In this document: in pieces, positions 26,655 to 38,839 of the stretch
How positions within the stretch are numbered: position 1 is the stretch's first letter
Layout: every line of letters begins with the position of its first letter
DNA from: Megascapheus bottae
Taxonomy: Eukaryota; Chordata; Mammalia; Rodentia; Geomyidae
Direction: 5' to 3'
NCBI GenBank assembly: GCA_024803745.1
Contig: JANJXV010000010.1
Location: 27,828,525-27,892,524, forward strand
Length of the DNA stretch: 64,000 nt
The notes under the pieces: generated by a model
Databases searched by the model: none
What the model saw: only the letters and a program-made list of their open reading frames with translations
What the model was told of the DNA's origin: nothing
Position numbers and translations under genes: made by a program

Positions 26655-27719
26655 TTAGATGGTATGAGTTTTAGGTTCCATTTCTTTCTCTGTATTACAT
26701 TTGTGTTTGTTTTCTATGTGTAGAACATCTTTGAGAATTTTCTGTAATATTGGTTTCGTTGCTATATAATGTTGCAGCTTTTCCCTAGAATGGAATGTTT
26801 TTATTGTTCCGTCAGTTATGAATGAGAGCTTAGCTAGGTAGTTGATTCTTGGTTGGTAGTTATTTGACTTCAGGGCATGACATATATCCTTCCAATCTCT
26901 TCTTGCTTGCATGGTCTCTGCTGTGGTCATTCTGATTGGTTTGCCTTTATAGGTGATTGTTCTCTTCTCCCTGGCTGCTTTTAAGATCCTATCTTTGGAC
27001 TCTATTGATCCAGTTCAAATTATAATGTGGTGGTGGGAGGTCCTTTTCTGGTCAGGTCTGTTTGGGGTACTAAAAGCTTCTTGTATCTGGATGGGCCTGC
27101 CCTTCTGGATATTTGGGAAGTTCTCTGAGATGATTCCCTGAAGTATATTTCCAATGCCATTGACCTCTTTCTCCACACCCTCCTCAATACCAATTATCCT
27201 TAAATTAGGCTTCCTAACTGTATCTTGGACCTCCTGTAGCGTTTTCTCATATTTCCTACATTTGAATTGACTCCTTTTCTGTTCTTTCTCTATAACAACT
27301 AAATTATCTTCAACCCCGGAAATTCTCTCTTCTGCATTGTCTAACTTGCTATCAAAGCTTTCTACTTTATTCTTCATCTCCCTTGCTTCTAATTGCTCCT
27401 TTTTGATGCCTTGCATCTCTTGTTTTAGATCATGTATGGATTTCTTATCTCCTTGATTTCCTTTTGAGTGGTTAGCTCAGCAGCTTTATTCTCTTTGGAC
27501 ATTTGTTAGAGTTCGGTCACTTTTTTGTTTGTGGAGTCTATGAATTCATCCATTTTTCTTTGAAAAACCTTTATTATGGCCTCCTTTATGGCTTCCCCTT
27601 TTTCACATATCACCTTGTTTATGGTTCCCTGTTGTTTAGCTATGGCTTCCTCCCTTTTCTCTTTCTTTATGTTTTCACACTTTTCATTAATGATGTTTAT
27701 CAATTGCATTTGTATATAG
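26655..27719 (-). pseudogene. Decayed, 5'-truncated L1 ORF1 (element 'A')
   Basis: Three open pieces cover most of ORF1p. The piece at 27506-27709 is the coiled-coil start and ends VTEL before a TAA. The piece at 27015-27416 holds the coiled coil and RNA-recognition domain, with the RKPNLRIIGIEEG block. The piece at 26655-26930 is the C-terminal domain, ending MEPKTHTI. Frame breaks separate the pieces. The TAA after VTEL and the one-base shift near 27440 are also present in element 'C'. The N-terminus is lost to 5' truncation. Confidence 0.88.
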
Positions 27720-27899
27720 AGTGCTAGATTTTTGTGAAATGGACTGTAACTTTAACATGCTGACTTAAAAATAAATAGAATTTTCATTGCTTATTTTCTC
27801 TTTAAATTTCAGAGCTATTAATTTTAGTTTAGAAACTATTTTATGCATCTTTCTCTTAATCTTTTAAAGATTCTTTTCTTTGTGTTTCTAATATATAAT

Positions 27900-29010
27900 A
27901 ACAATTTCTTTATATTTTTCTCTGCATTATACTACTTGATATTAACTTTGTTTCTTTGGTATGGGTTATTTTTTCAGACTTAAGTAATTTTCAGGCATTA
28001 TGTTCTTGTATGTTTTCTGTTCCTTTATAAATTCTTCTAGTGTTTGTTTCCTTCCATGTATGTGAGAAAATTTACTGTTATTTTGTATTTCCTTGAAACT
28101 GTATTCATTGTCTTCAGTTTGCCTTTGTATTTTCCACATTGTATAATTTCTCTTGATTATCTGAAAATGTAGAGATTAGTTCTTCATCCAGGTAAAATCT
28201 ACTGGTGATACCAGTTATATTTCTGACTCCCAAGTTTTGCATTTAAATTTATTATATTTTTTTCATTTTTTACCTTAATAATGTGTATTTGATGAAAAAA
28301 TACTAATTTTTTAAAGTTTTGTAAGTTTCATTCTATGTGGATATTTGTAGCTTTTGCTTTAAAGACTTTTTCTGTTGATCTTTTACAATGGATCTTGAGA
28401 CAATCTGTCCTTCCAGGATGAAATGCCATACAAACTGAAAAGAAGAAAGGGATTCAGTTATCCTGGCCACCGTTCTCTTAGAGAAGAAACAGGATGGAGA
28501 ATATACATTGAAGAAAGCTGGGGATTGTAAGGGAGCAAGCTGTGGTTCAGATGAAGGACTCTCATTGTTGCTAAGGAATTTATTAGGCTTTTGAAGAAAT
28601 GTTTCTAAATGTATGCAACCTTGGAGAAAATGTAAATGTTTTAAATGATATTAAAATATAATTTCTCCATTTAGATGAATAGTTCACTGGAACAGAATCA
28701 TGTGCCCTCTTTCCTCACCATTCTAGAAACCCTGAACAGCCCTAACTTCACTTTTATTTTTCTACTTATCATTTTTCATGTCTCTGGATGCACTGCATAT
28801 TTTGGAGGCTTTTATATTTCTTCATATTAGAGTTGGAGAAAAATGTACTCTGACATGTTTAGATGTGGTTTCTTTCATGGTTTTATCCCCTGGGCTTTAT
28901 TCAGCTTTATCTAACCATTGCTTTAGAATCTGTATCAAATGTGAACTTTCTCAGCTGTCATTTTCTCAAATATGCTTGACTTATGTCACTGATTACCCTC
29001 TAGACAATAC
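27900..29010 (-). repeat. Probable ancient L1 region
   Basis: T-rich on the plus strand. Around 28858-28980 (tagatgtggtttctttcatg, then gaatctgtatc and ttctcaaatatgc) it resembles the reverse of an old mammalian L1 body segment. Very diverged, so the call is tentative. Confidence 0.4.
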
Positions 29011-29126
29011 ATTTATAAACATAATGTGTATGCATATATGGTAAGTTATTACTATTCAGGGTCTTTTAAAAATAAAATGTTGATGTATATTCTTTTTATA
29101 TGGGATCTTTGGGGAAGCCTTGTTAG

Positions 29127-29128
<2 letters not shown>

Positions 29129-29174
<46 letters not shown>
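29129..29174 (+). repeat. (CA)n microsatellite
   Basis: Perfect CA run of about 22 units. Confidence 0.97.
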
Positions 29175-29176
<2 letters not shown>

Positions 29177-29789
29177 ATATGTATATATAGCCCATTCTAC
29201 TGCCATATACTTCCTCTTAATGCTTAAAGGATTTTTTTGAGGCAAAGTAACTTTTTCCTTCAAAGGTGACCTTTTGCTTTCAAAGTGACTCTTTGAAGTA
29301 GCCTCTAGGAATACGCACAGATGCTACTTCATTGATTATTGTGTGCATGTAATAAAGTTTTTGCACTTCAGTGATGTCTGGAAACTTAATCCTATCCATC
29401 CATGATAATCTCTCTTTCTTTAGCACTTGTTTCTAGCCGCATCTTGTCTAGTTCCAAGTGCAGAATTTACTCAGCCAAAGACATATGGAAAATATCATAT
29501 GTTGACGTTCTTATAGCAGCTCAGTCACTTGTTCTTTCTTTATTTCTCTGTCATACAAGTTCTCAGTGCTTCTTTGCCCTGTTCCCTGTTTCCTAGTGTA
29601 TTAAAACCTCTCTATCTTCCATATAGCTCAGTGTCCCTAGGACATAGCCCCTGATTCCTCAATGTGGCAAAAACCTCTGTTCTGAAACTTTTGCTTCCTT
29701 TAGGTGATAGCATTGGTAAATTACCCTATAACAAACATGCTGGAAACTCATGGAAGGAACTTTGTTCCTTTTCTGAGTAGTCTGTTGGA

Positions 29790-29893
29790 GATATGAGATT
29801 CACAGACTTTCTTGCCCAGGCTGGATTCAAACTGTGATCATCAGATCTCAGTCTGCCTGGTAACTAAGTTTACAGACATGATCCACCAGGGCA
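29790..29893 (-). repeat. B1-like fragment
   Basis: Contains cacagactttcttgccc, then gatctcagtctgcctgg and taactaagtttacagac in reverse B1 order. Confidence 0.65.
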
Positions 29894-29917
29894 CATTTAA
29901 ATGAAGAGGTTTTTTTC

Positions 29918-30689
29918 ATATATTTTTTATTGTAATTGATAGAAGGGTTACATGATATTTGCCAGATAGATGGTGCATTAATTCACATACATAGATACCT
30001 GTTCACATGTCTTGGTCCCCATTTACCTCCCCCCCACCCGCACCTCTCATCTTGTTTTCCCTCCTTCCCTATCCAATTTCAAATAACCAAATATGCATAC
30101 ATACAATATATCAGATAACAAAGTGAGATACTGTAACCATATGAGATAACCAGGGGACAGCAAAAGAGATGAGAGATAACATAGTATATTAAGGAAAACA
30201 ATCATTCATTATATGGCTTTTGTTTCTATATCCTAGTGGTCCTTTCATTTAGCATCATACTACATGGCCTTATATATCAAGGTTTTGCTCTATTGTAAAT
30301 CTCTGCTAGGAGAGCCCAAGGTTTCTACCGATTATGACAAATGAGGGAAACCATTGAGTCTAAGTTCCTCTGAGTCTGGCTTACTTCACTTAATATGATT
30401 TTTTCTAAGACTTTCCATTTCCTAACCAATGGGGTGATGTTGTTCTTTCTGACAGCAGCATAGAATTCCATTGTGTACAAATACCACATCTTGTTGATCC
30501 ACTCATCAACTAGGGACATCTAGGTTGGTTCCATATCTTTGCTATGGTATATAGTGCTGCAATGAACATTGTTGTGCTAGTGGATTTAGTATGTCCTTGT
30601 TTCTGGATGATTGGGTAAATGCCAAGTAGTGGAATCGCTGGGTCATAGGGGAGCTGTATATTTAGTCTTTTGAGGAACTGCCTTACTGC
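29918..30689 (-). mobile_element. 5'-truncated young L1 (ORF2 end plus 3' UTR)
   Basis: Minus strand. The ORF2 C-terminus at about 30325-30689 encodes VRQFLKRLNIQLPYDPAIPLLGIYPII in an open frame, then MFIAALYTIAKIWNQPRCP with one frameshift near 30520, and ends at the SMVSLICHNR block. TSD ttaaatgaagag plus a T-run at about 29897-29917 and 30690-30708. It keeps the undeleted form of the segment that carries a four-base loss in elements 'A' and 'C'. Confidence 0.93.
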
Positions 30690-30709
30690 TTAAATGAAGA
30701 GTTTTTTTA

Positions 30710-31655
30710 ATGTTAGTAAACTTTCATTTCTTCTATTTCTAATATTGGACATATGTCCCTCAGGTTTGTTAATTTCTTTTACATTTTTAGGTGACACTTG
30801 CTTTCAACATTTCACAGGATTTTTTTTTTAAATCACAACTCATTTTTTTGAAGTATTCATCACTAAACTTATATTAGATAACTAAAATAACTTAGTGATA
30901 TTTACTTCATGAGTCATGATAGCATTTCAGTTTTTTAGAAGTGGCAGAAAAATGTTTTTCTGTGTATGGTTAAATATGACCCTTAGGGATTTTGCAAGTA
31001 CTGCTGTGTGATAACTACTCATCTGTCTGCGATAAGTAGATACAAATGGAAATGCTTCTTACTTGTGATATAAGAAAGATTTACTGAGATAACTTTCCAT
31101 ACTAGAATTATTCATGGAGTCCCAGTGAGAAGTGGATTTTACATTAGAAAGTTAAGTGTTGCTTGCAAAGTGTAAGAGCAGATATTTTCAACAGAAGGTA
31201 TTCTCTGAAACAGTGCATGTAAAAATGACATTATGGGATTCCATATTTATGTCTTCTCAATGGCTTTTAAATAAAATTTTATGGCATATTAAGATAGAAG
31301 TAGTTTTCCCACTGCTGGCATTGCAAAACTTACCTGTTCTCTTTTGGCTCCATTTGCTATTGACAAGAATAAAATCTTATGATCACGAGTTAGATAACAA
31401 GTTCTGAGAATGTTGAAGGTTTAATAAAGCTTTGGAGTTTTAACTTGTAACCAAATCCATAAACTTGCCATACCAGATCTTTATTTTCCTTTTAAAAGGC
31501 CACATTTCATACTATATTTCTCTTTTTTAAGCTATTTTCTTTTATTTTATTTATCACAGATAACTTTGGTAGTTATGAGACATTAATATTCAGAGCATTC
31601 AATATCTTTCATCATCATTTTAAAATGATTCAGGAAATTCATTAAATATTAAAGT
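30710..31655. other. Unassigned DNA
   Basis: No feature recognised. Also 29180-29785, 32015-32940 and 33295-35425, apart from a (TA)n at 34799. Confidence 0.5.
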
Positions 31656-31659
31656 AACA

Positions 31660-32010
31660 TAATTTTTTTTGTATTTTATTGTTGGCATAGTTTGTAGCTT
31701 CATGGTCAGTTACTGTTACATTCATCAGATAGTGGGTTCATTACTTCCCAAACATTGATACCCCTGCTCATGTTTTTGTGCCCCTTTCCCTCTCCCACCC
31801 TCTTCCAGTCACCTTGTTTTCCCCTTTCCCTTCCCTATTTCAAATAAACAAATAAGCATATATACAATATACCAGTTAACAAAGTCAGATATAGTAACCA
31901 CATGAGATTAATCATAAGGGGTAAAAATGAGAACAGAAATAACTTTACATAGTACATTAAAACAACAATCACAAAGATAAACCTCTTGTATCCAAATCCT
32001 AGAGTTCATA
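31660..32010 (-). repeat. Older L1 3' UTR
   Basis: Minus-strand tail (tgtattttattgttggc), then the pyrimidine-rich block and ttcaaataaacaaataagc, with a diverged version of the young-L1 3' UTR downstream. No TSD found. Confidence 0.8.
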
Positions 32011-32944
32011 TAGTCTTACTTTAAGGCTTACTTCTGTTCATGTTTAATATTGAGTTATATTTATTTCAAAAACAAGATTTATTCCATAAGATAAAGATTA
32101 ATCCATTATATTTCAATGTATTAATGCCTATCTCTTTTACAACCTAGTTGTTTCTGTGATTCCATACTATTTCTTAAGGATTATAACAATTGTTTTGCAT
32201 TATTGTGTATTAATTTAATGTGTTTCCTAACTTATTTTAAGTTCAGCTTCTAACACAAAGCTAAAACTTTTCTTTTAATGTTCATCAACATCACTTGGAA
32301 AATTGTTCTTCGTTGGCAGCGGGATACATGAGTGATAAAACTGTTCTATAATTCTCATGATAATTTACATGTTAGTTTTGAATTTGCATGGTTCTTTAGA
32401 ATTATAGAAATTGTGGACATTTTAATTTTTTTAAACCTAATTATACCTAAATCTCTTAAGGAAACAATACAACATGCAGTACCCAACAAACTCAAAATAT
32501 AATTAAATGAATGCTCTAAAACTAGTTAAACTATGAGGAACAGATTCAATGTTCATTTGAAATGTCTGAAGTCAAACTCAATCCACCTTCTTCCTCCTGT
32601 AATGAAAAATGTCTCATTCTGTTGTCACACCCAAGGGAAGGAGATGATTGCTTTCCTTGTCATGCCTCTACTGATATTTGACCAAATTCTGCTCGTGCAT
32701 TTTAGTGAGTGTTCAGAGAATTCCTTGAGGCTTCACAAAGTAGACAAGTGGTCTTGTGTATGGATCAGTTGTTTATTGGGGGAAATGAACCCCTACTTGT
32801 GAAAATATCTTATTGAGATTAGTCAAAAAATAACCCTATACTGCTTTGATAAAACAGTATAGTAACATTTTAAATCTGAATTTAAAAAAACTGGGGAGTT
32901 GGCAGGCTGGCTGGTAGTATTTGCAAAGCCAGGCCTCCAGCCTC

Positions 32945-33065
32945 CTTTTTTTTCATATAATTTTTATTGTAATTAATAGAAGGGTTACATTACATTCACC
33001 AAAGAGAAGGTGCATTACTTCATAAACATTGATACCCTTTCTCATGTCTTGGTTTCAGCCTCATT
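32945..33065 (-). repeat. Young L1 3' tail fragment
   Basis: Minus-strand L1 end with attaatagaagggttacatt and gataccctttctcatgtc. It stops at the pyrimidine-rich block. Confidence 0.85.
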
Positions 33066-33225
33066 TTGCACCTGTCACCTTGTCTCATTTCCTGCCTGGC
33101 TGCCCGCCCACCTGCTCCCTTTGCCCTCCCCACCCCACCTCCCCCAGGCTGCCTGTCATCCTTGGGGTCATCAACATGTGTTGCTGTACCCAACATCCCT
33201 CCATGCAGTCATAATCTAATGGATT
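33066..33225. repeat. C-rich segment of unclear origin
   Basis: Pyrimidine-rich stretch with repeated cctgcc and ccccacc groups at 33096-33155. It may be an expanded or rearranged version of the L1 pyrimidine block next to it. GC content is far above its surroundings. Confidence 0.4.
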
Positions 33226-33293
33226 TTTCTATCCTGATGATCCTGTTCAGTTTCCCTAGTAACTAGGATTAAAAGTATGAGCTATCAAAACCT
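33225..33293 (-). repeat. B1-like fragment
   Basis: Ends ctagtaactaggattaaaag and tatgagctatc, matching the reversed start of the local B1 halves. Confidence 0.5.
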
Positions 33294-34798
33294 AGTATAA
33301 ATTAATTAAACAAAAGATCATTGTTTTGATGAAATTTTTGGAGAGAATTACTGTGCATTGCTTAATCTGAAAATAAGTTACTATTGATTTATCTGGGAAA
33401 TTTTACCTTTCTCTTGAGGTTTGTCACTGACAAAATAAATCACATATTTAAAATGCTGGATGCTGCAGGACTAAACATTCAGGCATTTTGATTTCTGAAT
33501 ACTAAGTTTCTCTTTCTAAAATTAACTACCTTATTTATATGTACCTCTTTTTAACTTAAACATTTAGTAATATATGTAATATACATTCATGGTGATATTA
33601 TAATTACGATTACAATGTGTTTAGAGGCATTCAACCTTCCAGAGCTGACTAAAACACAGATAGACTCTAACAAATGCTCTGAAATATGTGTACTTTAATA
33701 CCAAGTATATGTTGCTGATGATGTGTACGGAAGGTAAATGAGCCAATTAAAATTAATGTTATCAAGTATTTGGGCATCCAATTTCCTAGTAACACTCTAG
33801 AAGCAATCAAATGTGGTAAATATAACAGCTGTATTTAATCATTGTGTTATCAGAAAGGATTTAACAATGACATTAACATGGAATGTTATGAGTGTTCTAT
33901 TAGTGTTAGACATGTGAACAATTGAAGGAATCATTTATGACAGTGTTTTCATCTAGCCTAATCAAGGTCCAGAGTCTTAGAATTCAAATGGACAGTGAGG
34001 GAAAGAAAAAATTGCTTAATGCAAATGAGTTAGAACATATGTGGTAATGACAATGGTCAGACATAATTGTAGTATTGTGTTCCTCAGTGAGGAAAAGAGA
34101 AATATTTAAGCTGATATATATGCATATATGCATATATTGTGATCCAAGCTTTAATGTTCTGTTTGCATGGGCAAGATAAAACTGGGGCTACAATGAGAAT
34201 TCACCAATCTCAGAATAATTTGCCAAACAATATTATAAAATATAAAGGAGAGTTGAGGTTATAAATAGCATATAAAAAATTAAATGACTGTGGGCCAGCT
34301 AGAAGAGGTTATATTTATGTCTGGTTTTCAAAACATGTAAAAACTTAACATGAGCTTTAGAGAGAGTTTTAATTTTCTGATGTAAAGGAAAGTTAAGGAA
34401 GGAGAGTAGATATATTCTGAAAAGTTAGGTGTCAGGAGAGTATTTTTATACCTACATCAAGTAAATGCTGGTTCTTGATACAAAATACTCAAGTTTGGAG
34501 AGAAGTAACAGGTTGTTTTCCTCAGTATGGAGACAAAGGTTTTGACGAATGTAAAGCTAAGTGATATTGCAGGCAAATACAATGCCCAGGGAGTTTCATA
34601 ATAATGGAATCTTCAATAACAAAAAAGGAGTTGACTTTTATTTTTTCTCCTTGGTGATTGGTTGGCTATGATGTGCCTATTTGTGAATGACTATGATGGA
34701 TTATAAGAAAAAGTTTTGATGATATGCATACATTTAGGTGAATAGGAAGATTCTCTAATGTAAAATCCTGAAACAGTGAGGGTTAACTAGCAAAATTT

Positions 34799-34821
34799 CA
34801 TATATATATATATATATATAT
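34799..34821. repeat. (TA)n microsatellite
   Basis: About 11 TA units. Confidence 0.9.
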
Positions 34822-35429
34822 GATGCTTTGTTTATATAGAAATATATTTTATGTGTATCAGATTAATTTTATAGACATAGATTGTATTTTTGCAAGTTAA
34901 TCTATTTACCTTTATTAAACCTTAATTTATTTAGCACTTCACGAATATTTTAATAAACACACTGTTCAGAAACTTAAGGTATGAAGGCATGACTCCCTTT
35001 TGTGCAGCATATAAGAAATTAGAAATTATCGCCCATAATTTAATAAATAAATTAGTAGTTTCTTTTCCCCAAGAACATTTAATAAAGATATGATGGTTAA
35101 CTGATTACATTATCATATTGTAGGTAATTGTCTTCTGTTTCATGGCTAATATGTCTTTATTCTTGCTTTCCCAATGGAGCCATTTGTTTTCTTGAGATAA
35201 CATTGCTAGTTTGGAAGATGATAAATGGCCTTTTTATTGTAATTTTTGAAATAGAGAACAATGTTCATTAGTAACTGAAAGCCAAAAAAGCAACATGTAT
35301 ACAGCCAAATCTGGGTGTGAGCTCCTATAATAACAGATATAATGAGTGCTCAGGTGTATTTTTGCTGAAAATGTAATTTAAGGGATTTAGCTTTAATTTG
35401 CAAACCCCTACTGATCATCAGTTTTAATT

Positions 35430-35790
35430 GAAGTTTATTATGCACTTTTCAAACATAGTTGCACTGTGTTTTGAAATTATCCACCCTCCATCTTCCTTGT
35501 TGTCTCTCACTTTCTCATGTTACTGTTAACTTTATATTAAACCTATTTTACAAAACTACAAATTAATATTTATGAATAATTTTCCATATGCTTCCTACCC
35601 AATGTCTCCCATTATTAACATTTTTATATTGCTTCAGTGTATTTAGTAACTAAAAATCAATGCATCATTATTAATTACACTTAAGGCTTCACACAGATTT
35701 CACCAGACAATATGAAAGGTCCAGTCTGGTCTTCATATTCTACCATTCAATAAAAGGACAAAACTGTATTTGGTAGTTTGTTGTCTCTCA
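35430..35790 (-). repeat. Probable ancient L1 3' UTR
   Basis: The order cctacccaatgtctccc, then cattattaattacac and cagatttcaccag resembles the 3' UTR of ancient mammalian L1 families. Pattern recognition only. Confidence 0.5.
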
Positions 35791-36150
35791 AATATAAAGT
35801 CACACACACTCACTCTTTGTGACTCTTTACATGGAATTACACCAATATTAAGCAGTGCTCGCTAAGTATTGTGTAGCCTATTCTTAAATCTGAGCTTGAT
35901 TGACACTTTTCTGATGCTTAAGCTGATTTGGGAAAACAATGCTGTAATGAAGAAGCACAGGAAGTATTAACACTAAAGGCTTCCATCAGATATTTTGTTG
36001 ATTTCAGCAATGTAAAGTAAAGCATTTCCTTTCTTTACACAAATCTGAAGATAAGCAACTAATTTTAGTGTATACTCAAGAGGGATGTGGACAAAACTGA
36101 GCTCCTTCTCTTGGGGATGGTGATGATGATAGGTATCTGTCTAGCTCTCT

Positions 36151-36173
36151 CTGTCTAGTTCTATCTATCTATC

Positions 36174-36229
<56 letters not shown>

Positions 36230-36280
36230 ATCTATCTAGCTTACCTACCTAGCTATCTACCTAACTAGCTATCTAGCTAT
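36151..36280 (+). repeat. (CTAT)n tetranucleotide repeat with degenerate flank
   Basis: About 15 near-perfect CTAT units to 36230, followed by a degenerate ctagc/ctacc/ctaac continuation to about 36280. Confidence 0.95.
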
Positions 36281-36349
36281 CCCTCCATAGTCCATGTTAA
36301 ATGACTATTACAGGAACTTGACTTTCTCACTTCCACTAAGCAGAAGGCA

Positions 36350-36412
36350 TCTCCCTTCCTTCCTTCCTTCCTTCCTTCCTTCCTTCCTTCCTTCCTTCCT
36401 TCCTTCCTTCCT
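36350..36412 (+). repeat. (TTCC)n tetranucleotide repeat
   Basis: About 15 near-perfect TTCC units, only 70 bases from the CTAT repeat. Confidence 0.97.
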
Positions 36413-36414
36413 CC

Positions 36415-38420
36415 TGGTATCCTTCACTCCCTAAAACTAGGTGCTTTGATCTCTTACTTGGTTTTCCCAGCACTGGAGAAGATGGTTTGTTGAAATAAAT
36501 TGATATTTTATATATTTTACCTATTGTCCTTTTGAAACACCATTTCTTTTCCAAGTACATACTAGTAAAAATACAGCTCATTGCTGAACTATATTTTAGA
36601 TTCAGGGCATTTTAACTTCCTAACTACGAGACCGTATACTTGAAACATTTTCAATTGTTGTCAATTGAGATTTCCAATTCCAATAGTTCCTGAAATCTAA
36701 CTGGTAATTGTTTGATGACGAAGAGTAAAATTGAACCCTAGAAATGATTCATTTAACTGCTGCATTGTCTTAATGTTTCACATACTTCTTTGTCAAATTT
36801 TGTCTATTACTGTGGCCTCTCTTCTTTTCTAAGAGGCATTCGATAAAATATGTACTATATGGGAAATGGATTCCTCTGAAGTCTTCTTAGAAACATCACT
36901 CAAACTTGAGTATATTATATAACTATCAAACTTATTCAATCCTTGTTTCAGCAATTTCATTTGTTAGCAAATCTCTCTTAACCCATGAACTAAGCTAATG
37001 TTTTGGCCTGATGAATCCTGCATTGTAGTGAGAAGCCTAACAGTCAATTCTGTATATAACACTACCTAAAAAGCAAAATAAAAATCTCACAAATGACACA
37101 TGGAAAAGCAGAGAAAAAGTAACAGGCTCAGATTCGTGAAGTGCCACTTCTGGACTAGCAGTAAAACTGGAAGTAGGGGAGCTGAGGTGAACTCTAGAGG
37201 CCATAGAAACAGGTTATTTTTATTGACATATCCTATTGTAGAATATTTGTGTAAAAGTTTTTTTTATTCTGTAAACGCATTCAAATATATATAAATAATT
37301 TTCTTAGAAAAATGTAGAACAAGCAAGGCAATCGATAGTTTTGCATGATTTTGAAAAGAAATTTTGAATTTAACTGTAGTTCCAGATTTCAGGTTCTATC
37401 TTGTATAAGATATACAAATGGTTCATATTTCAGGTGAGATTCTGGCTTACCTTGGAAGCTGCAGAGTTGAGAGATTTACTGTTTTCTAAGATTGAGAGTG
37501 CTGTAGTCCCCACATTTATCTGTTTCTCTTTCCTCCTTTTTTATTCTTCTGCTGCTTCCATCATTTGAGCAATCAATCACCCAGCTGCCTAGCTCCCAAA
37601 TCTTTCTTTCCTAGCCCCAACCTGACTTTTTCCCTCTTTCCTTGTTTTGTTTTTTAAAACTGGGGCATTGCATCAGCTGGAAATTTATTCTTTTATTAAA
37701 CATCTTGAAGAATGACTGTCAGGTAGGAACTGTCAATCCAGGACATACTCGGTCCCTGAGGAGAAAGAGATATAGCAAATAACTAAATGTAATGACATGG
37801 GAGAAGCATGTGGATAATATCTTAAGAGTTCCTAGATAACACACTGACTTTGGGAGGAAAGGCTGTACAATGTCTCTTGATGCATAGGCAAGGAAGTGTT
37901 CATTTTGTGCAAGAAATGGAGCAAGCCCAGCTGGCAATGATGCTTTATTTTCTTTTTGAAAAAGTGGGTAAAATACAAGACAGCTATAACAGAAATGCTG
38001 TTTTGTGAAAAAAAAAACACTTGGTAAAGATTGCTTATGGCAAAAGAGGTAGAAAAAAAGTAAAAATAAGCAGGAATAAAAAACAGGGAGCCTATGATTT
38101 TCAAGTCATCATTTTTTATTGATAGCACAGAAGTGATGACAAGGTTTTTCTTTCCCCAAATATAATATGAGGGAGCTGATTTGTAGATGTTAGAATTTCC
38201 TTATATTACACTACTCAAAATTTGAAATGTCATGGAATTTGCATAAAATTTACTTGCACTTATCAAAACATATTTTGTCAAACTATTCTGTATGAAAGGT
38301 AAGACATCCATGTCAAAAAGAAAAAAAAATACTGATTTACAACAAACATCTAGAAGTGCCTCTGATAGCCTGCAGCCACATGTAAGGCAACATGAGGCTG
38401 TGTAATAAATCCATGCACTT
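36415..38420. other. Unassigned DNA
   Basis: No gene or repeat I can name. Also 35795-36150, 38515-38840 and 39270-39600. Open frames such as 37832-38128 (minus) show no known domain. Confidence 0.5.
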
Positions 38421-38514
38421 AAACAGCACTTACTTTACAAGTCATACCGAGTATGAGACAATGCACTAAACAGCACTTACTTTATAAGTCATACTGAGTA
38501 TGAGACAATACACT
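38421..38514 (+). repeat. 47-bp tandem duplication
   Basis: Two adjacent copies starting aaacagcacttacttta (38421-38467 and 38468-38514), differing at a few bases. Not part of a recognised element. Confidence 0.9.
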
Positions 38515-38644
38515 TCTAGTAACTTGGAGACTCAAATTTATGAGCCTTGCTAACTAGTTTCTAATTCTGGGTGTAAAATAGGGAAACCTGGATTTACCTG
38601 AGGGATAAGAACTAGTACTCATAAGCTAGTATATTATTATTGCT

Positions 38645-38672
38645 TGTGTGTGTGTGTGTGTATGTGTGTGTT
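38645..38672 (+). repeat. (TG)n microsatellite
   Basis: Short TG run with one TA interruption. Confidence 0.9.
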
Positions 38673-38839
38673 GTTTGTTGTGATGCGGTGTACCTCTGTA
38701 GTTCCCACTTCAAACTCAAGTTCTTTCTGCTATGTCTTGAAGAGAACTCACCTGGAAGTTATGTATTATAACATCCTACTAACTAGAAAGTTACATCACA
38801 TGAATAATAAAAATAATGTAAATTAATTTAATAAAAAGT

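Larger units (their letters stand above)
23387..27719 (-). mobile_element. L1 'A': 5'-truncated, reverse-transcriptase-deleted LINE-1
   Basis: Minus-strand LINE-1 truncated inside the 5' part of ORF1 at about 27719. It is flanked by an imperfect 15-bp TSD, agtgcgatatttttt (23372-23386) and agtgctagatttttg (27720-27734). In order on the minus strand: ORF1, short inter-ORF region, ORF2 endonuclease, direct joint to the post-reverse-transcriptase region, ORF2 C-terminus and 3' UTR. It is closely similar to 'C' (57303-63275) and shares the same internal deletion, but has different flanks and a different 5' end. It is therefore a separate insertion and not a segmental duplicate. Confidence 0.95.

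Noticed and set aside
36336..36581. Open frame with repeated KEGR units
   Set aside because: Translation of the (TTCC)n microsatellite on the minus strand.
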